Source: Verpa conica (taxonomy: Eukaryota > Ascomycota > Pezizomycetes > Pezizales > Morchellaceae). Taken from it: a stretch of DNA of 64,000 nucleotides. Position numbers and translations under genes: made by a program. The stretch spans positions 1,469,697-1,533,696 of the forward strand of contig JAUFSD010000013.1 of the NCBI GenBank assembly GCA_033030425.1. Direction: 5' to 3'. The notes below the pieces were generated by a model, which was given only the letters and a program-made list of their open reading frames with translations, did not search any database and had not been told where the DNA came from. This document shows positions 12,831-25,119 of this stretch, in pieces. Each line of letters opens with the position of its first letter. The first letter of the stretch is position 1.

Positions 12831-15800
12831 GATAAAAAGCTTCCACTACGCACAAACAATAAGCAACAAGAATATCTATTTGATCCATACCGTTTGAAAA
12901 CACTTCGAAACGATGTCCGACAACGAAAGCAACCCCAGCCGTATTCCAACTCTTGCTAAGAAACTCACTGGCAAAGACAACTATCGCAAATGGAGGTTCG
13001 AAGCCGAAGTCGCACTTAAATACTACCGTACGATTGACCTCGTCAAAGGCACCGCCAAAGAACCGGTCGACCCAGGAACGTACGACTCCACCTCCGAAAC
13101 ATCTGCGGCGGATCACTTAGCGAGTCAGAAAGCCTACAAAAAGGCGTACCGAAAGTGGGAAGGCAAGACCAACTGGGCAGTCTCCTTCATTCTCAACAAC
13201 ATTGACGAAGAAGTCAAAGATGTGATCCCCCAAGATGGGAACCCGGCAGTCCTATGGAAAGCACTGGAAGAACAGTTTGATCTTCAAACTGTCACCACAC
13301 TCTTCATGACGTTTGCCAACCTCACGAGCCTACAATACTCACCCGAGATTTCGCTCAAAGATCACCTCACCACCTTTGCCAATATATGGCGAACAGTCGT
13401 ACAACAATGTGCGGGAGCCCAGAAGGACGACGCGGACGATTTTGCCTGGCATCTGAAGAACATGACCAAGTCTAACATGTCCAAAAAGAACTTCCTACTT
13501 CAAACTCTCAGACACGAAAGTCTTGCAAACGTAGTCGAAAACGTCCTCAGCAAAGAGTCCATCACGTTCGCTGAAATACACGACAAACTCATGGCCATTG
13601 CCCAAAATCGGGAAATCTCAGGCCCGGATGCAGGATCTTTCAACGTCAAAAATGGCCAAAAACCGGCGGGAGGAAAACCACCTAGTAGGGATCCTACCAA
13701 AGAGTGCAGCTACTGCAAGAAAAACGGCGACTATTACAAAAACCATACTACGAAGGAATGCAACAAGAAAAAGAAGGCAAAAAAGGAAGCCAAGCAAAAT
13801 TCAGCCAATATAAGCGAAATAACAGTAGCATGTTGGGTCATCACTACACCATACGCCTCCTTCATAGATCAATGCTTTATTGACACCGAATACCCCGAAT
13901 TCTCCCCCAAGATCAGCGCACCGGAATACGCCAATGAATGGACAGATATGAACTGGGAAAGACCTGCCGACCCCCTAATGGTCACCAAACAAAACAATCA
14001 CTGCCTCACAACAACCACTGGAAGACAAGATCAGTGGATCTTCGATACAGGAGCCACCGACCATATGTCAGGAAGAACCTTTGGACCGGTAACAACACAA
14101 ACAGGGATGGTCAACGCGGCAGGACACAATATTCCAATTTCCGGAAACAGCACGGCTCGCATTGAGGGATCCATAATGCCAATAGTGCTAACCAAAGTAC
14201 TTCACGTACCCAAACTTGGCAGTACTAATCTTATATCGTGGAGAAGGTTAGCCGAAAAGGGGTTCACAATGGAAGGAAAAGGGAAAGAAATACGCATAAT
14301 AAAGGACGGGGTAGTCCAAGGAAAAGTAACCCTAGACGAGCAAAGCCGTCTATACACGCTGGATCAAGCCAAAGTCACGGCAACGGCACTAACAGTTAAC
14401 AAATCCTCTCTCTGGCATCAACGACTCGGCCACCTCCCATCAGACGGGCTAAGGAAGATAAAAAGAATGGTACAAGATCCTCAACTCCTGCCCGACAAGT
14501 TTGAAGGGTGTACAGCCTGTCAGCTAGGGAAAGCCACCAAGTTACCACGAATCCCTAGTACGTCCAAAACATCCAGAATACTGGAGCTAGTCCATTCAGA
14601 TCTTAGTGGAAAGCAGTCAACTCAGGCACCAGGGGGGTATCATTACTTTATGTCCCTAATTGATGATTTCTCACGGTTTACCGTAGTCGTTCTACTCAAA
14701 AACAAAAGTGACGCACCAGAAGCCATCAGAAAGTATATCCTAGCAGTAGAAACACAAACAGGCCTAACCGTACAAAGACTTCGAACGGATAATGGGGGAG
14801 AGTATGTCAACGCCACCCTCAAAGAACTGTTCAGTCAAAAAGGAATCAAACACGAAACAACCGTTCCCTACTCCCATGAGTCAAATGGAGTAGCAGAAAG
14901 ATTCAACCGAACCATACAAGACCTAGTCCGAACCGCGGGAGTCAGCTCGGGATTACCACCAAGCCTATGGGGGGAAGCAGTGGCAATGCTAACTCATGTA
15001 AAAAATCGTCTACCACACTCGTCACTGGAAAGACAAACCCCCTTCGAAGCATATTACAAACGAAAACCAACAATAGGACATCTTCGCTACTTCGGAGAAA
15101 CGGCCTATGTTTTTTGTCCACCAGAAACGAGGAAACCAGGGACCAAATTATCCCCAAGAGCAGAAGAGGGTAAAATCTGTGGTTTCGGAGAAAGCCAACA
15201 AGAATACAGGGTCTATATACCTGCCAGAAAACAGATAGTTCGAAGCAGAGACGTCCGTTTTGAGAAACCTATGGCAAGAAGCAAAGAAGTCACGAATGGC
15301 TTCTTTCCAGCACGACCCTTCTCCTCCTCCTCCTCCTCCTTCTCCTCCTCCTCCTCATCGTCCGAATCGTCATCAGACTCGGAAGAAGAAAAAGAAGCAA
15401 CCGAACCGAGGCAAGAAGAACTGATGAACGCCCCTCAGTTCTCTGATCAAGAATTACCACCTTTACCATCATTAAAACCCGTCAACTTTCCGGGGAGTTT
15501 TAGGGAAAAACAAGAAACGTCAGACGAATCCTCCGAAAGTGACAAAGGAGAAGAAGAAGGGGAAATAACCATGACTTTCGAAGATGAGGATATGGAAGAC
15601 ATGGGACAAGGACCCTCCACTCCCCCACGGTGGCCACTCGGATCGGAACCACCAAGCGCACCGAGTCACCCGAATAAATGGGTTAAACCAAAAGATGCCG
15701 ACATTCCCCTAGTCAGAAGAAAAGGACAAAGAGAAATTAAGAAACCTGCCCGGCTCGTGGAAGAACTCTTGACAGTTACCTCCTGTCCTACGACCTTCAA

Positions 15801-16352
15801 AGAAGCCATAAATGGCGAAAATAAAGAAGAATGGAAACAAGCCATGGAGGAAGAATACGAGGCACTAATTCTCAACGAAGTATGGGAAGTAGTTCCAAGA
15901 CCGCCTCAACCAAAAAAGGTAGTCAAAAGCAGATGGGTGTTTACCACAAAATTGGGACCAAACGGAGAGATCACTCGATACAAGGCACGGTTCGTGGCTA
16001 AAGGATTCTCTCAAATATACGGAATCGACTACGAAGAAACTTTCTCCCCGGTTTTTCGGTATGAGTCCCTAAGAATGCTATTCGCGATTATGGCATCCCA
16101 CTCAGCTAAGTGGGACACACGACAAAGCGACGTAAAAAATGCCTTCTTGAATGGAAAACTAAAAGAAGAAGTATATGTCGAACAACCACTAGGGTACGAA
16201 GTAAAGGGGGGACAAGTACTAAAACTTCGAAAAACCCTCTACGGACTAAAACAGTCACCTCGAGAATGGCACGCCGTGCTATTCAAAGAACTCGAAACTT
16301 TAGGACTGAAACGAAGCTCCTTCGACCCAAGCGTGTTCATAAATCAAAGTGG

Positions 16353-17002
16353 AACCCTGTGGCGGGGCGGTTGGGATGGTACGGTGAAGCCTAGGCAACG
16401 GAACGGTGACAGCGACTAAGACGGCGACAATGAACGGTGTTACGACAAAAGATATTACAAGTGAAAAACTCTGTAATATTTCTTTACTAAACAATATAAA
16501 CAAGACGTTGCGTGCCTAAGAAAATCCTCGGGGCGAGGCCCCTCCTTATATGTTCCCCCTCTTTTCCTGCCTACAAAATAACTTTTACACCAAAGAAAAC
16601 TTCTCGCTCCGATTCCAAAATCCCCCACTATTTCTGTTGGATATGCCATATCCAACAGAAAGGTATCTTTCCCATACAAACCGCATACAAAGTGTACAAA
16701 AGGACTTTGGGGGCTCCCGGCAACGTTACGTAAAATCCAAAACTAACAGAATGGGCCGTCGGCCCGAAAAACTTTATTGACAAATACGTTTATCGTTATC
16801 TACCTCGGGTGCGCGAACATAAGCCTTCCCGCGCCTATTATTGCCTGTTTGTAAAAACGTCCCCTCCGCGCGCACTTAATCGACTCGATCGTCTAGTGGG
16901 GGCGAGGTCGAAGGTGACCCTCTTACGGAGGTGTGATCCGGTTTTGGCCTTGTTTCGTGTGACGGTGGCGTGGGTATCCTTGGAGCTGCCCGCGACAAAC
17001 CC
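16353..17002. mobile_element. Solo LTR (640 bp) inserted in Copia pol
   Basis: The insert 16358-16997 begins TGTGGCGGG and ends CCCGCGACA: TG...CA termini in short imperfect inverted repeat. It is flanked by a 5-bp duplication AACCC (16353-16357, 16998-17002). It encodes nothing of length and has no internal region. TG/CA ends plus 5-bp duplication are the hallmark of an LTR left by recombination between the two LTRs of a later insertion. A 12-bp-arm palindrome built on TGTTGGATATG lies inside near 16638-16662. The LTR family is not identifiable. Confidence 0.75.
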
Positions 17003-17973
17003 TAATTATAGCCGCCTTCGTCGACGACCTAGGGACTTTCTTCTGCGATATGGCAGAAGACAAGCGAGTGGCCTCGCACTTAGCCAAAACATTTCGAATG
17101 ACAGATGGGGGAAAAATAAACTGGATAGTTGGGATAAAAGTAACGGTCTCCGAACAACAAATAGCTCTGAGCCAATCAGCCTACATCCAACAAGTCCTCG
17201 AACGGTTTGATATGATGGAATGCCGAACGGTCACCACTCCCTTCGAGAATCATGGCTTAATAGCGGCAGAACCAGGAACAGCTACCAGCCTGGAAATAGC
17301 ACACTATCAGGCAATAGTAGGGTCGTTAATGTACGCCGCACTAGGCACTCGACCAGACATAGCATTTGCGGTAACCTTTCTGTCACAATTCTCGTCTAAT
17401 CCAGGACCCGAACACACAGTAGCATTGCAAAGAGTACTCCGTTATTTGCGAGGGACTATTCATCAAGCGCTAGTATACCCACGAGCAACCAGCCAGGACA
17501 TGTCGCTAAAAGGATTCGCTGATGCAAGCCACGCCTCCGACATGGACTCCCGAAGATCTTTTTCTGGCAACTGTTTTGTACTCAACGACTGTCTGATCAC
17601 ATGGAAAACCGAGAAACAAAAATCAGTAGCCATCTCGTCAACAGAAGCGGAATACATGGCATTATCGGAGGCTGCCAGACAGATGATGTGGCTAAAAAGA
17701 GGACTCGACGAACTAGCACTCTGGTCAGAACAAAAACGCATTTACGAACTGTTCGGCGATAACACCGGGTCACTAGCTCTCACCAGAAATCCAGTCTTTC
17801 ATCGTCGATCGAAACATATCGAAACGCATTTTCACTATATTCGAGAAAGGTATTTAGCCGGGGATTTTTTACTTTCATATGTACCAACTGCGGACAATGC
17901 AGCAGATTTATTTACTAAGGGACTGGGGCGTTTGAAACATGTAACTTTTCTTAAACAACTTAACTGTCTTGAG

Positions 17974-17983
17974 CAAGGGAGGG
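17974..17983 (+). other. Copia polypurine tract
   Basis: CAAGGGAGGG immediately precedes the 3' LTR (TGTTGG). Its position and composition fit the plus-strand priming site. Confidence 0.7.
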
Positions 17984-18309
17984 TGTTGGAATGAGTGACA
18001 CTCTGTGAAGTTAAGTGTGGCGAATACAGGGTGTGGCAACACCGGAGGAATAGAATCCCGGATGGTCCGGCAGGGTAACCAAACGGGGGAATAGTATGAC
18101 CGACGGAAGGAAATTCTATCCGAGCATCGGAAGAATTGTATGGTAACGGATTGGCTTTTACTTTGTATTGGGATTACGGGATGTTTTTCTATGTTAGCGG
18201 ATTTGTAACTATATAAGCAGGCTTCTCCTGCGTCTTTCTTTAGGTATCAATCAAGTTTGTTCTTTAGTTATATCTGTCCTCCAGTTTACTCTTAGCCTAT
18301 TGTTTAAAA
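17984..18309 (+). repeat. Copia 3' LTR
   Basis: Near-identical to 12489-12813. Differences include G/A at the AATACRGGG position, CCAAGCG/CCAAACG and a one-base indel in the T-run near 18186. AGTTT follows it as the right target duplication. Confidence 0.9.
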
Positions 18310-18314
18310 AGTTT

Positions 18315-19878
18315 TACTAAAATCTTGGGGAGCGTAATAAAGGTTTGTGACTGTATAAAAATAAGAACACTTACAAACCACTTCTCTTGCACTAGAATGG
18401 TTCATTACCGGGTTACATAGGACGAAGCCCCGGTTCTAACTATATCAAATTAGGCTGGATGCCAAGGGCTAGTTTATACAGCACAATGTCTCTATAAGAA
18501 TTATAAGGATATACTGCCAGACCCGACCAAGGGTTACTCTTATGTGTAACAGCTAGTCCCTTCCTATAAGGGCAAATACTTTATGATTATATAGCATTAT
18601 GCCAAAACCATATTCTTATGGAATGATTAAACTATAATAGTTATAGACCACCGGAGATCAAGAGCAACGGGGGAATGAACCACCGAACAAGGCAAGATAA
18701 CTAGTATAATGTAGAAAGGGGGATCACTAAGACAAGATAATACTAAAGTATCCGAATAAGATTAAATAAATTGGGCTTGTGGCTTCGTGCTTTTCTGTTG
18801 TTTATACGGGGGACTTGGCTGCCAGCGTGTTTATTTAATGCACTGCTATAATTTAAGTCTAGGACTGAGTGGAATTAAACAGAGGTACTACGAGAGTGAG
18901 AAGAAATGCAATTCCCTTGATATTTTGATAAAAGAAGTTGCTTTTATATAGCTAATCATAATCTTTAATATACTCGCTAATGTAAACTCATGCCTCACTA
19001 GATCATCGTATCGTGCTTTATATTACACTGGACTAGTTGCCGATGCTGACTCAGCTCTTCAGACCTAACATCATGATTCTCCCTAGTTATATATTTTCAG
19101 TATTAAAACATTTTTAGTACCAGTAAGTGCATCGAGACCCAGATACGGGCAAGTAGTATTGTCGGAGGACATAAATAACCGCCCCCCATATGACAACCAG
19201 GAGCTATGTAGCTCCACATAAACATAACACTTTCTCCATTATATAAGTTGGTAGTATATAAATTAACACTTATTTCCTTTATTATTCAATTTTCTATTCT
19301 TATTAATTATTATTGTAGTGCCTAGTTGGGGTTGGAATTGGGGTATAACTGTCATAGGTGGGCGGTTATTTTTGTCCCCCCAAAATACATATAAGTTCTT
19401 CCGCGGTAGTCTTACCGGGAACTAGATATTGAGTCCCTAACCAGCGAGTCAAATATCATGTTATCTGTTGGGATATGGCCCACGGCAGTCAATCCATGAG
19501 GTTATAAGCGTGTAGGGAATGAGGTTGGTCTTGCCCTCCTCCTTCAGGAGTATCATCGAACTATCATTCTATTACTCGCACCTGTGCTTTCATATTACCG
19601 ATTCTGAATTGCTATATACACGATCTCTCAAACCCAAAGAGCAGTATGAATTATTATTCTATGTGCATTACATTATACCTACCACTGGCTTGCTAACTGT
19701 AAAAACGTAATAAAGAGTAACCATATAACAAGAACAATACTACCCCAAAGCATACATACAAGGCCCGCTGCAGTCCACTAAAAGTTTTGGAACCCTATAG
19801 TATGCTTACTTAATATAGAGGCCCAAGGATCTCCTCTAAAAAGCGGCCAGCGCTTTATGAGCCAGGAATATCGAACAA
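18315..19878. other. Intergenic, no gene recognised
   Basis: AT-rich DNA with stop codons in all frames at short intervals. The short frame 19519-19710 has no motif. The 3' end of the CFEM-like gene lies at its right edge. Confidence 0.55.
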
Positions 19879-21895
19879 CTAAGAAATAAATTCGTAAAAC
19901 GTAATAATCCCGAAGAACGACCCGAATGAGAGCAGAAAGGTCATGGCAAAGTTGAGCCCGGGTGACATCGGCTGCCTGAGGAAATAAGCCCTATCACTGG
20001 GTGACCACACTGCTGTATTGCCGGTTGCCTCGCTGGGTGGGGGCGCGACTACGGTTCCGGGGACGTTCGTTTGGGTTTGATCGAGCGCGGTAATCGTTCT
20101 TGTGGAATAGATCGCGGTGGTGGCGGTTGTTGTAATTACGGAGGTACTAGGCAGGGGGTCGGTAGGACTGGGTAAAGTACTTGGTGATTGCTCGGCCGTT
20201 GTAGTAATTGTTCTTGTAGCATAAACAGTTGTAGCAGAGATTAATGTTTCGTAGACTGTAGTGGGCTCGATTATGGACTCGGTAACAGTGGTGGGCGAGG
20301 ATTCTGTAGTGGTTGTCATAATAACTAGAGTGCTGGGCGAGGGCTTTATCGTACTCAAAGAGGTCTCCGTAATGGTGTTTGTAATCACTATGGTACTGAG
20401 AAAAGACTCTGTAGCGCTGTTTATGATTACAATAGTGCTAGGCAAGTGCTCTATAGTACCAAGTGAGGTCTCTGTAGTGGTATCTACGATCACTATAGTA
20501 CTAAACGAGGACTCTGTAGTGGTATCTGTGAGAACTATAGTGCTGGGTGGGTGCTCTATAGTGCTGAGTATGGTGTCTGTAGTGGTGTCTGTGAACACTA
20601 TAGTGCTGGGTGGATGCTCTATAGTGCTGAATGAGGTATCTGTAAAGGTATCTATGATTACAATAGTGCTGGGTGAATGTTCTATAGTGCTGAGTGAAGA
20701 CTCTGTAGTGGTGTTTATGATCACTACAGTACTGGGAGAGGGTTTTATAGTGCTGAGTGAGGTCTCTGTAGTGGTTGTTGTGATAGTGTTGGGTGGGTGC
20801 TCTATAGTGTAATATGAAGGCTCGATGCTGGGGTGTGATACGCTAGGTTTTATGATAATGGTAGGCGTGGGCACTATATCACTAGTTGATGGAGTTGTAG
20901 TGCATGGTTGCGACTCATTATCGCTAGGTAAAGAGGTACTGGATCCTGTTTCAATGGCCTCGGTAATGGTAGGTATGGTAGTGCTCAATGTGGTACATGT
21001 AGTACTAGGCAGAGATTCTGTGTTGGCTAAATCCCATGTACTGAGTATTGATTCCGTAGGGTTGGGTTGAGAGTCGGGTGTACTGTGTTTGTGCTTAACC
21101 TGTGGAGACCAGAAAGTGTCAGAATTATACTAGGGTTAGGGTTATACTGTGAATATGTTGACAGTAGTGAATTATGAAGTCCTGTGTATAGGGAGAATTA
21201 CCTCCCTAATAGCAATAGGGTATTCCTTCGGGGTCATCCACGATAGCAGTGAGCTCTCCGTAGTCATAGGCGCTAGGGCTATTGTGCTTCCCACTGACTC
21301 CGGCTCACAGTCGCGCATAGAAGTGTACCACTCTCTGGCTTGCGCATATTCGGGGTCACTGCAAAAGCCGTCGACATACTGTAGAACCTCCGATTCAGGC
21401 GTGTCACAGAAGCAGCTCTGAGACAGAGCGTAGCACCCCCTCTGAAGACTACCGGACACTATGGCGTCCCGGGCACATTTCGAGAGGGATACGAAATTCA
21501 CGGTAACTACCTCTGAGCAGGTCTCTCGGAACCTATAGAGGGCCGAAATCCCCGGTTAGTAAAAATTTATATGAATATAATGAGAAAAGACCGCTTTTAC
21601 TTACCACTCTTCGATAATTTCGCTTTAGAAAATGCCATTAGTCTACTAGTTATAGTGAATCAGTAAAGGACCCTTACCGGCTTTCTGTTGAACAACCCGA
21701 AGCCCATGGAAATGGCATAGCAGAACCACAGATGGAGTCTCTTGGGGCTGTAGTTTTTACTACAGTCACACAATCCGGGAGCCCATGGAAGTCCACCTCT
21801 TGCTCAATACTTGTCCCAGCGGAATGCGCCACTGCCAGAGAACAAAGAAATAGAAAAGAGATAGCTCGGTGCATAGTATCCATGCTTGGCTTCAA
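19879..21895 (-). CDS. CFEM-like, Ser/Thr-rich cell-surface protein
   Basis: Four exons (21895-21678, 21622-21605, 21532-21202, 21099-19879) join in phase to 595 aa; the 18-nt second exon is the least certain. Residues 1-27 form a secretion signal (AISFLFLCSLAVAHSAG). A Cys-rich region follows. It has a first cluster with LPDC near residue 40. A second cluster in exon 3 (KCARD, GCYALSQSCFCD, VDGFCSDPEY) resembles the CFEM eight-cysteine fold of fungal surface proteins, some of which bind heme. Residues ~190-540 are imperfect Ser/Thr/Pro repeats around STIEHPPSTIVI, expected to be heavily O-glycosylated. A hydrophobic stretch near the C terminus (FAMTFLLSFGSFFGIITF) suggests membrane or GPI anchoring. 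It is likely a wall or plasma-membrane adhesin-type protein. Confidence 0.7.
19999..20820 (-). repeat. Degenerate tandem repeat in surface-protein gene
   Basis: The coding DNA repeats a unit of roughly 50-60 bp encoding STIEHPPSTIVI(T/I)DTTTE(T/S)S. About eight to ten imperfect units are present. Copy number of such glycosylated spacer repeats often varies between strains. Confidence 0.75.
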
Positions 21896-23841
21896 CTGTC
21901 TGCGCAGGTATGTTGGAGGAAGGAGTGTGCTTGAGAGGCGGTATACGAGGCACTTTTATCGGGAAGCGCCCTCAATATCTGTAGCTTTTTTTTTGGGGGG
22001 GGGGGGGAGGTTACTTTAGTCAAAGATTGTGCACGCCGCTGAGACAGTGCTATGTAACATCTACCGTAGGCACACTGCATGACCAACAGTGCAGAAATTG
22101 TCTAAAGAGGTAACTAGGTTAATAACATGAAATCCAGTCGAAATTCATTCTTACACTTATGAGTGGCTAAGGACGTTCCTCAAGAATTTTAACTGATATG
22201 TTAGGCTGGATACAAGAGGTTTTTTTTTGCGAGCTAAGTTTTTGTCGTTTTTCTGTTTTCGCATTTTTTTTGCCGGGAGTTACTTTCTCTCTAGCTCTGA
22301 TACCGTACACTGGAGGGGCAATTGAGGGGTGGCTTGTATGGTTACTGCGCAACCCATGCGCAGATGGTCCATGCACATGGGTCTCTTCGGCCAGATTTGA
22401 GTATCCCGGGTACTAATCCAAGCTTGGAAACTAATCCTAAGAGACACATAATAAGTGGATCTTCCCAAGGGTGTCACAGGAAAGGGTCGCCAGCTTGAGA
22501 TGGGCAGCGCGCTGGAATACAGGTCGGCGATCTGGGAGTGACGTGTTGTTATGCAGCAGAACAGAATTGTCACTCGCATTCTGGCTAATTCAGCTTAGGA
22601 CTTTGAACCGAATTTTATGATAACGATCACTTATATTCCCTTCAAGAGTAAATGTTTCGACGGAAAGACCTTTTTAGCCTCTCGTTTCTTGTTTTGCAGA
22701 TTGGCGAATTGAGAATACGCCGTCTGCGATGCTCCCCAATCGGTCAGTGCCCGGCGTTAGGCGAGACTACTGTCTCTGGTAAAACAGATCGGAACCAGGG
22801 GTCAACACTATCGATAAACCCGCCAAGAGTGCCAAGGGCCAATTGGTCAAGGCCTTAAATATAGGGCTCTACGCTTTGTGAACTTTCCTACCTGAGGCTT
22901 TATGCAATGACACAAAATGAGCTGAAAAGGTACCATACAAATGAGGAAGTCTAGAATTTAGCCAATGGTTTATGAGTTTGTGCGGTTATACCGGCTCCAC
23001 CTTTTGCCCACCCTGTCGGATAACTACCACCTATGTGACTTCTCTTGGTCTTCTGTTTGGCTTATCGTGTTATCTTACGAAATTCGGGCTGCTATGGTAG
23101 GGGTTGTGAAGCAATTATTAACACAAAAAAAATAAAAAAATAACTAGTTTTACTCTGTATCAGTACAAGTATGCATCTTACTTGCCCAGTGTTAGGAGTT
23201 TCCGCGGCTTCTAACTACTGCCCCGACCGCAGCGAGTCGGACTTCATAACATAATACTGTAAGACTATCCCTATCCCTGGACTGAATCAGCGGACAGTCT
23301 CGGTCTCTAGTTGGTTGGTGCGGCTGAACCTGGACAGCAAGGATAAAGCTTGACGCGTAAAAGCCAGCGAGCTGTAACACATGGAGATCTTACGCTCAGG
23401 GCATCCACTACATTCTTAACAGAGAACATACCCGGGCAAGTCTTATTCTCACCAATCGGTAGACTACTCTACTTACAGAAGACACCCTTTAGGAAAGAAG
23501 TCTGTCTGAGACCTGCATTATCGGGTACAGCGGTATGGGGCGGCCCTCGATTGACTGCAGCCAGTTTAGTGATTATGCGTAGGTCTTAATAGTTATAAGA
23601 AGTTTGCCGAGCGCAGCTAGAACACCACTAACCAGATGTCAAGAAAAAGTGCAGCCCCCGCCGATGCATCGGAATTGTGCTCCACACAGGCTTGGCAAAG
23701 ATAGATCTTTGACAGTCCATTAAGTCACTTATAGACCTCCTTGGTATCGGTAAAGAACTTCTAACGCTTAGCGATATCCAACTTCACTTTCGAGCAGAAA
23801 TATCTCCTCGCTCTCTACTCTCAAAATATCTAACCCTTCCG
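21896..23841. other. Intergenic, no gene recognised
   Basis: It carries a T-run then G-run near 21988-22009. A weak relative of the 29.6-kb MITE family lies at about 23430-23545, with the words CAAGTCTTATTCTCACCAAT and TGCATTATCGGGTAC. Short frames lack motifs. Confidence 0.5.
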
Positions 23842-25119
23842 ATGACGACTTTATATGGATGCCGTGAAACAAATAGTACCGGTTTCGATGTGGATGATGT
23901 TTGTCAGGTCCCTGGCTACCCATGTTCGATCAGAGGGCAGAGCGATATCTACGGATTAGGGATAAGGGTCGGTTTGTATGTGCAATGGTACTGTACAACG
24001 CTAGCCTATATCTATGACCCGAAGGAAGCGACCAATTTCACAATCGCAAACTACTGTTTTTCTATTGCTGTCGCAGTCGCCTCAATAGTGCATCGTGCAG
24101 AAATCTACAATCATGAAGTAATGATTATAGCGGTTTTGTTGATGCTCCCGCCAACAATTATAGTGGTAACCGCGCTTGACAATTTGGTACGCCTCATCCG
24201 ACAAATGCGAGAGAAATCGGTACCAGTTGAGCACACACGGGGCGGGACGGCACAGAGTGAACGGCTACCAGAGCTACTAAGATCAGATGGACCGGCACAG
24301 GAATCGTTTAAGCCGGATGGGCCGGTACAGGAGTCGTTCAAACCAGACGGGCCGGTACAAGAATCATTCAAACCGGATGGGCCGGTACAGGAATCATTCA
24401 GACCAGATGGTTCGATACGGGATGAGTCGATACGGGAGGAGCCGATAGCGGAAACGCCAAAACCTTATACCCTCATGAAGTGGCTACGGGATTGTGTAGG
24501 AATGCTCTCTACAGCGTTTCTGTTGTCCGTATCGGTATGGGAACTTTTCGATGGAGTGAAGGATGGCAAGGACGCCCCAGGCTGCCTGCCAGAGTTTATC
24601 AAGTCCTTCTATATCGATGGTCGGTATGAGGTAGGAGTAAAAGTGGTTGCAATTATGTTTGCGGTTCTTGGCCCAATGTTCCACATTTGTCTCATGATCA
24701 GGAGAATTCTATCTCAGAATGGGGTCCGTCAAAATGTAGGCTCAGTATTCCTCAGTTCTTAGATATAGAGGATTGCACGAACTAAATTCTTTTACGAGAA
24801 GCAGGAAGTAGACCCACAATCACGACCTTTGAGACCCCATCGGGTGCATTCATTCGATAGCATTTCTATGCCGTTCCGATCTACGAGACGTGTATTAGGG
24901 ATCTTTAAAATCCGCTCCTGTGTGGCCTTGTTGTGGGGCATGGTGGCGTCTTTCGTCATCGCTAAGATCGAGACAATCATTAAACAAAACGAAATTCAGG
25001 ACATGATGGATCCATTATCGGCGGGACAACTTATCCCTCTTATTGTCGGGTTTCTGCAGTTCTGTATTGTGACTTTCCACTTTATGCATAAGGCAAAGGA
25101 GTCAAAGGTCGGTACTTGA
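23842..25119 (+). CDS. Fungal multi-pass membrane protein, unknown function
   Basis: The N-terminal DIYGLGIRVGLYVQWY motif is typical of a large ascomycete family of uncharacterised membrane proteins that begin (S/D)(L/I)YGLGIR(I/V)G. Several hydrophobic segments follow: residues ~40-55, ~75-90, ~92-115, ~220-235, ~265-290, and two more in the second exon, which ends with the GQLIPLIVGF segment. Between helices is a charged loop with four copies of the decapeptide PDGPVQESFK. Exon 1 begins at 23842 and exon 2 ends at 25119. The intron ends at 24768 and starts at 24736 (33 bp) or 24724 (45 bp); both keep the frame, giving 414 or 410 aa. Function is unknown. Confidence 0.7.
24285..24420 (+). 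repeat. 30-bp coding tandem repeat
   Basis: Four near-identical 30-bp units encode (R/K)PDGPVQESF in the hydrophilic loop of the membrane protein. Silent differences between units show some age. Confidence 0.8.

Larger units (their letters stand above)
12913..17994 (+). pseudogene. Copia gag-pol, interrupted by a solo LTR
   Basis: One frame runs 12913-16358 and resumes at 17004-17994; skipping the insertion plus one target repeat (645 bp) keeps the frame. Domains by approximate residue: Gag/UBN2-like 1-240; a degenerate zinc knuckle starting CSYC near 265; protease with DTGA near 377; integrase HHCC zinc region near 500-540, then a D,D,E core including RTDNGGEY; Ser/acid-rich linker near 800-900; reverse transcriptase from WKQAMEEEY near 975 with SDVKNAFLNG and the catalytic FVDDL (17013-17027) beyond the break; RNase H with FADASHASD and SSTEAEYMAL. 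The insertion falls just before the FVDDL motif, truncating RT. The stop lies 11 nt inside the 3' LTR. No frameshift is seen elsewhere. Confidence 0.93.
12484..18314 (+). mobile_element. Ty1/Copia LTR retrotransposon with AGTTT target duplication
   Basis: A complete element structure. The 5' LTR is 12489-12813 and the 3' LTR 17984-18309. A 5-bp direct repeat AGTTT flanks it at 12484-12488 and 18310-18314. Inside are a primer-binding site, one long gag-pol frame and a polypurine tract abutting the 3' LTR. The domain order protease, integrase, reverse transcriptase, RNase H is diagnostic of Copia. By eye the LTRs differ at about five substitutions (mostly transitions) and one indel over ~325 bp, so insertion is fairly recent. 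A solo LTR interrupts pol, so this copy is non-autonomous. Confidence 0.95.

Noticed and set aside
20261..20812. 183-aa plus-strand frame
   Set aside because: Antisense shadow of the Ser/Thr repeat region of the CFEM-like gene.
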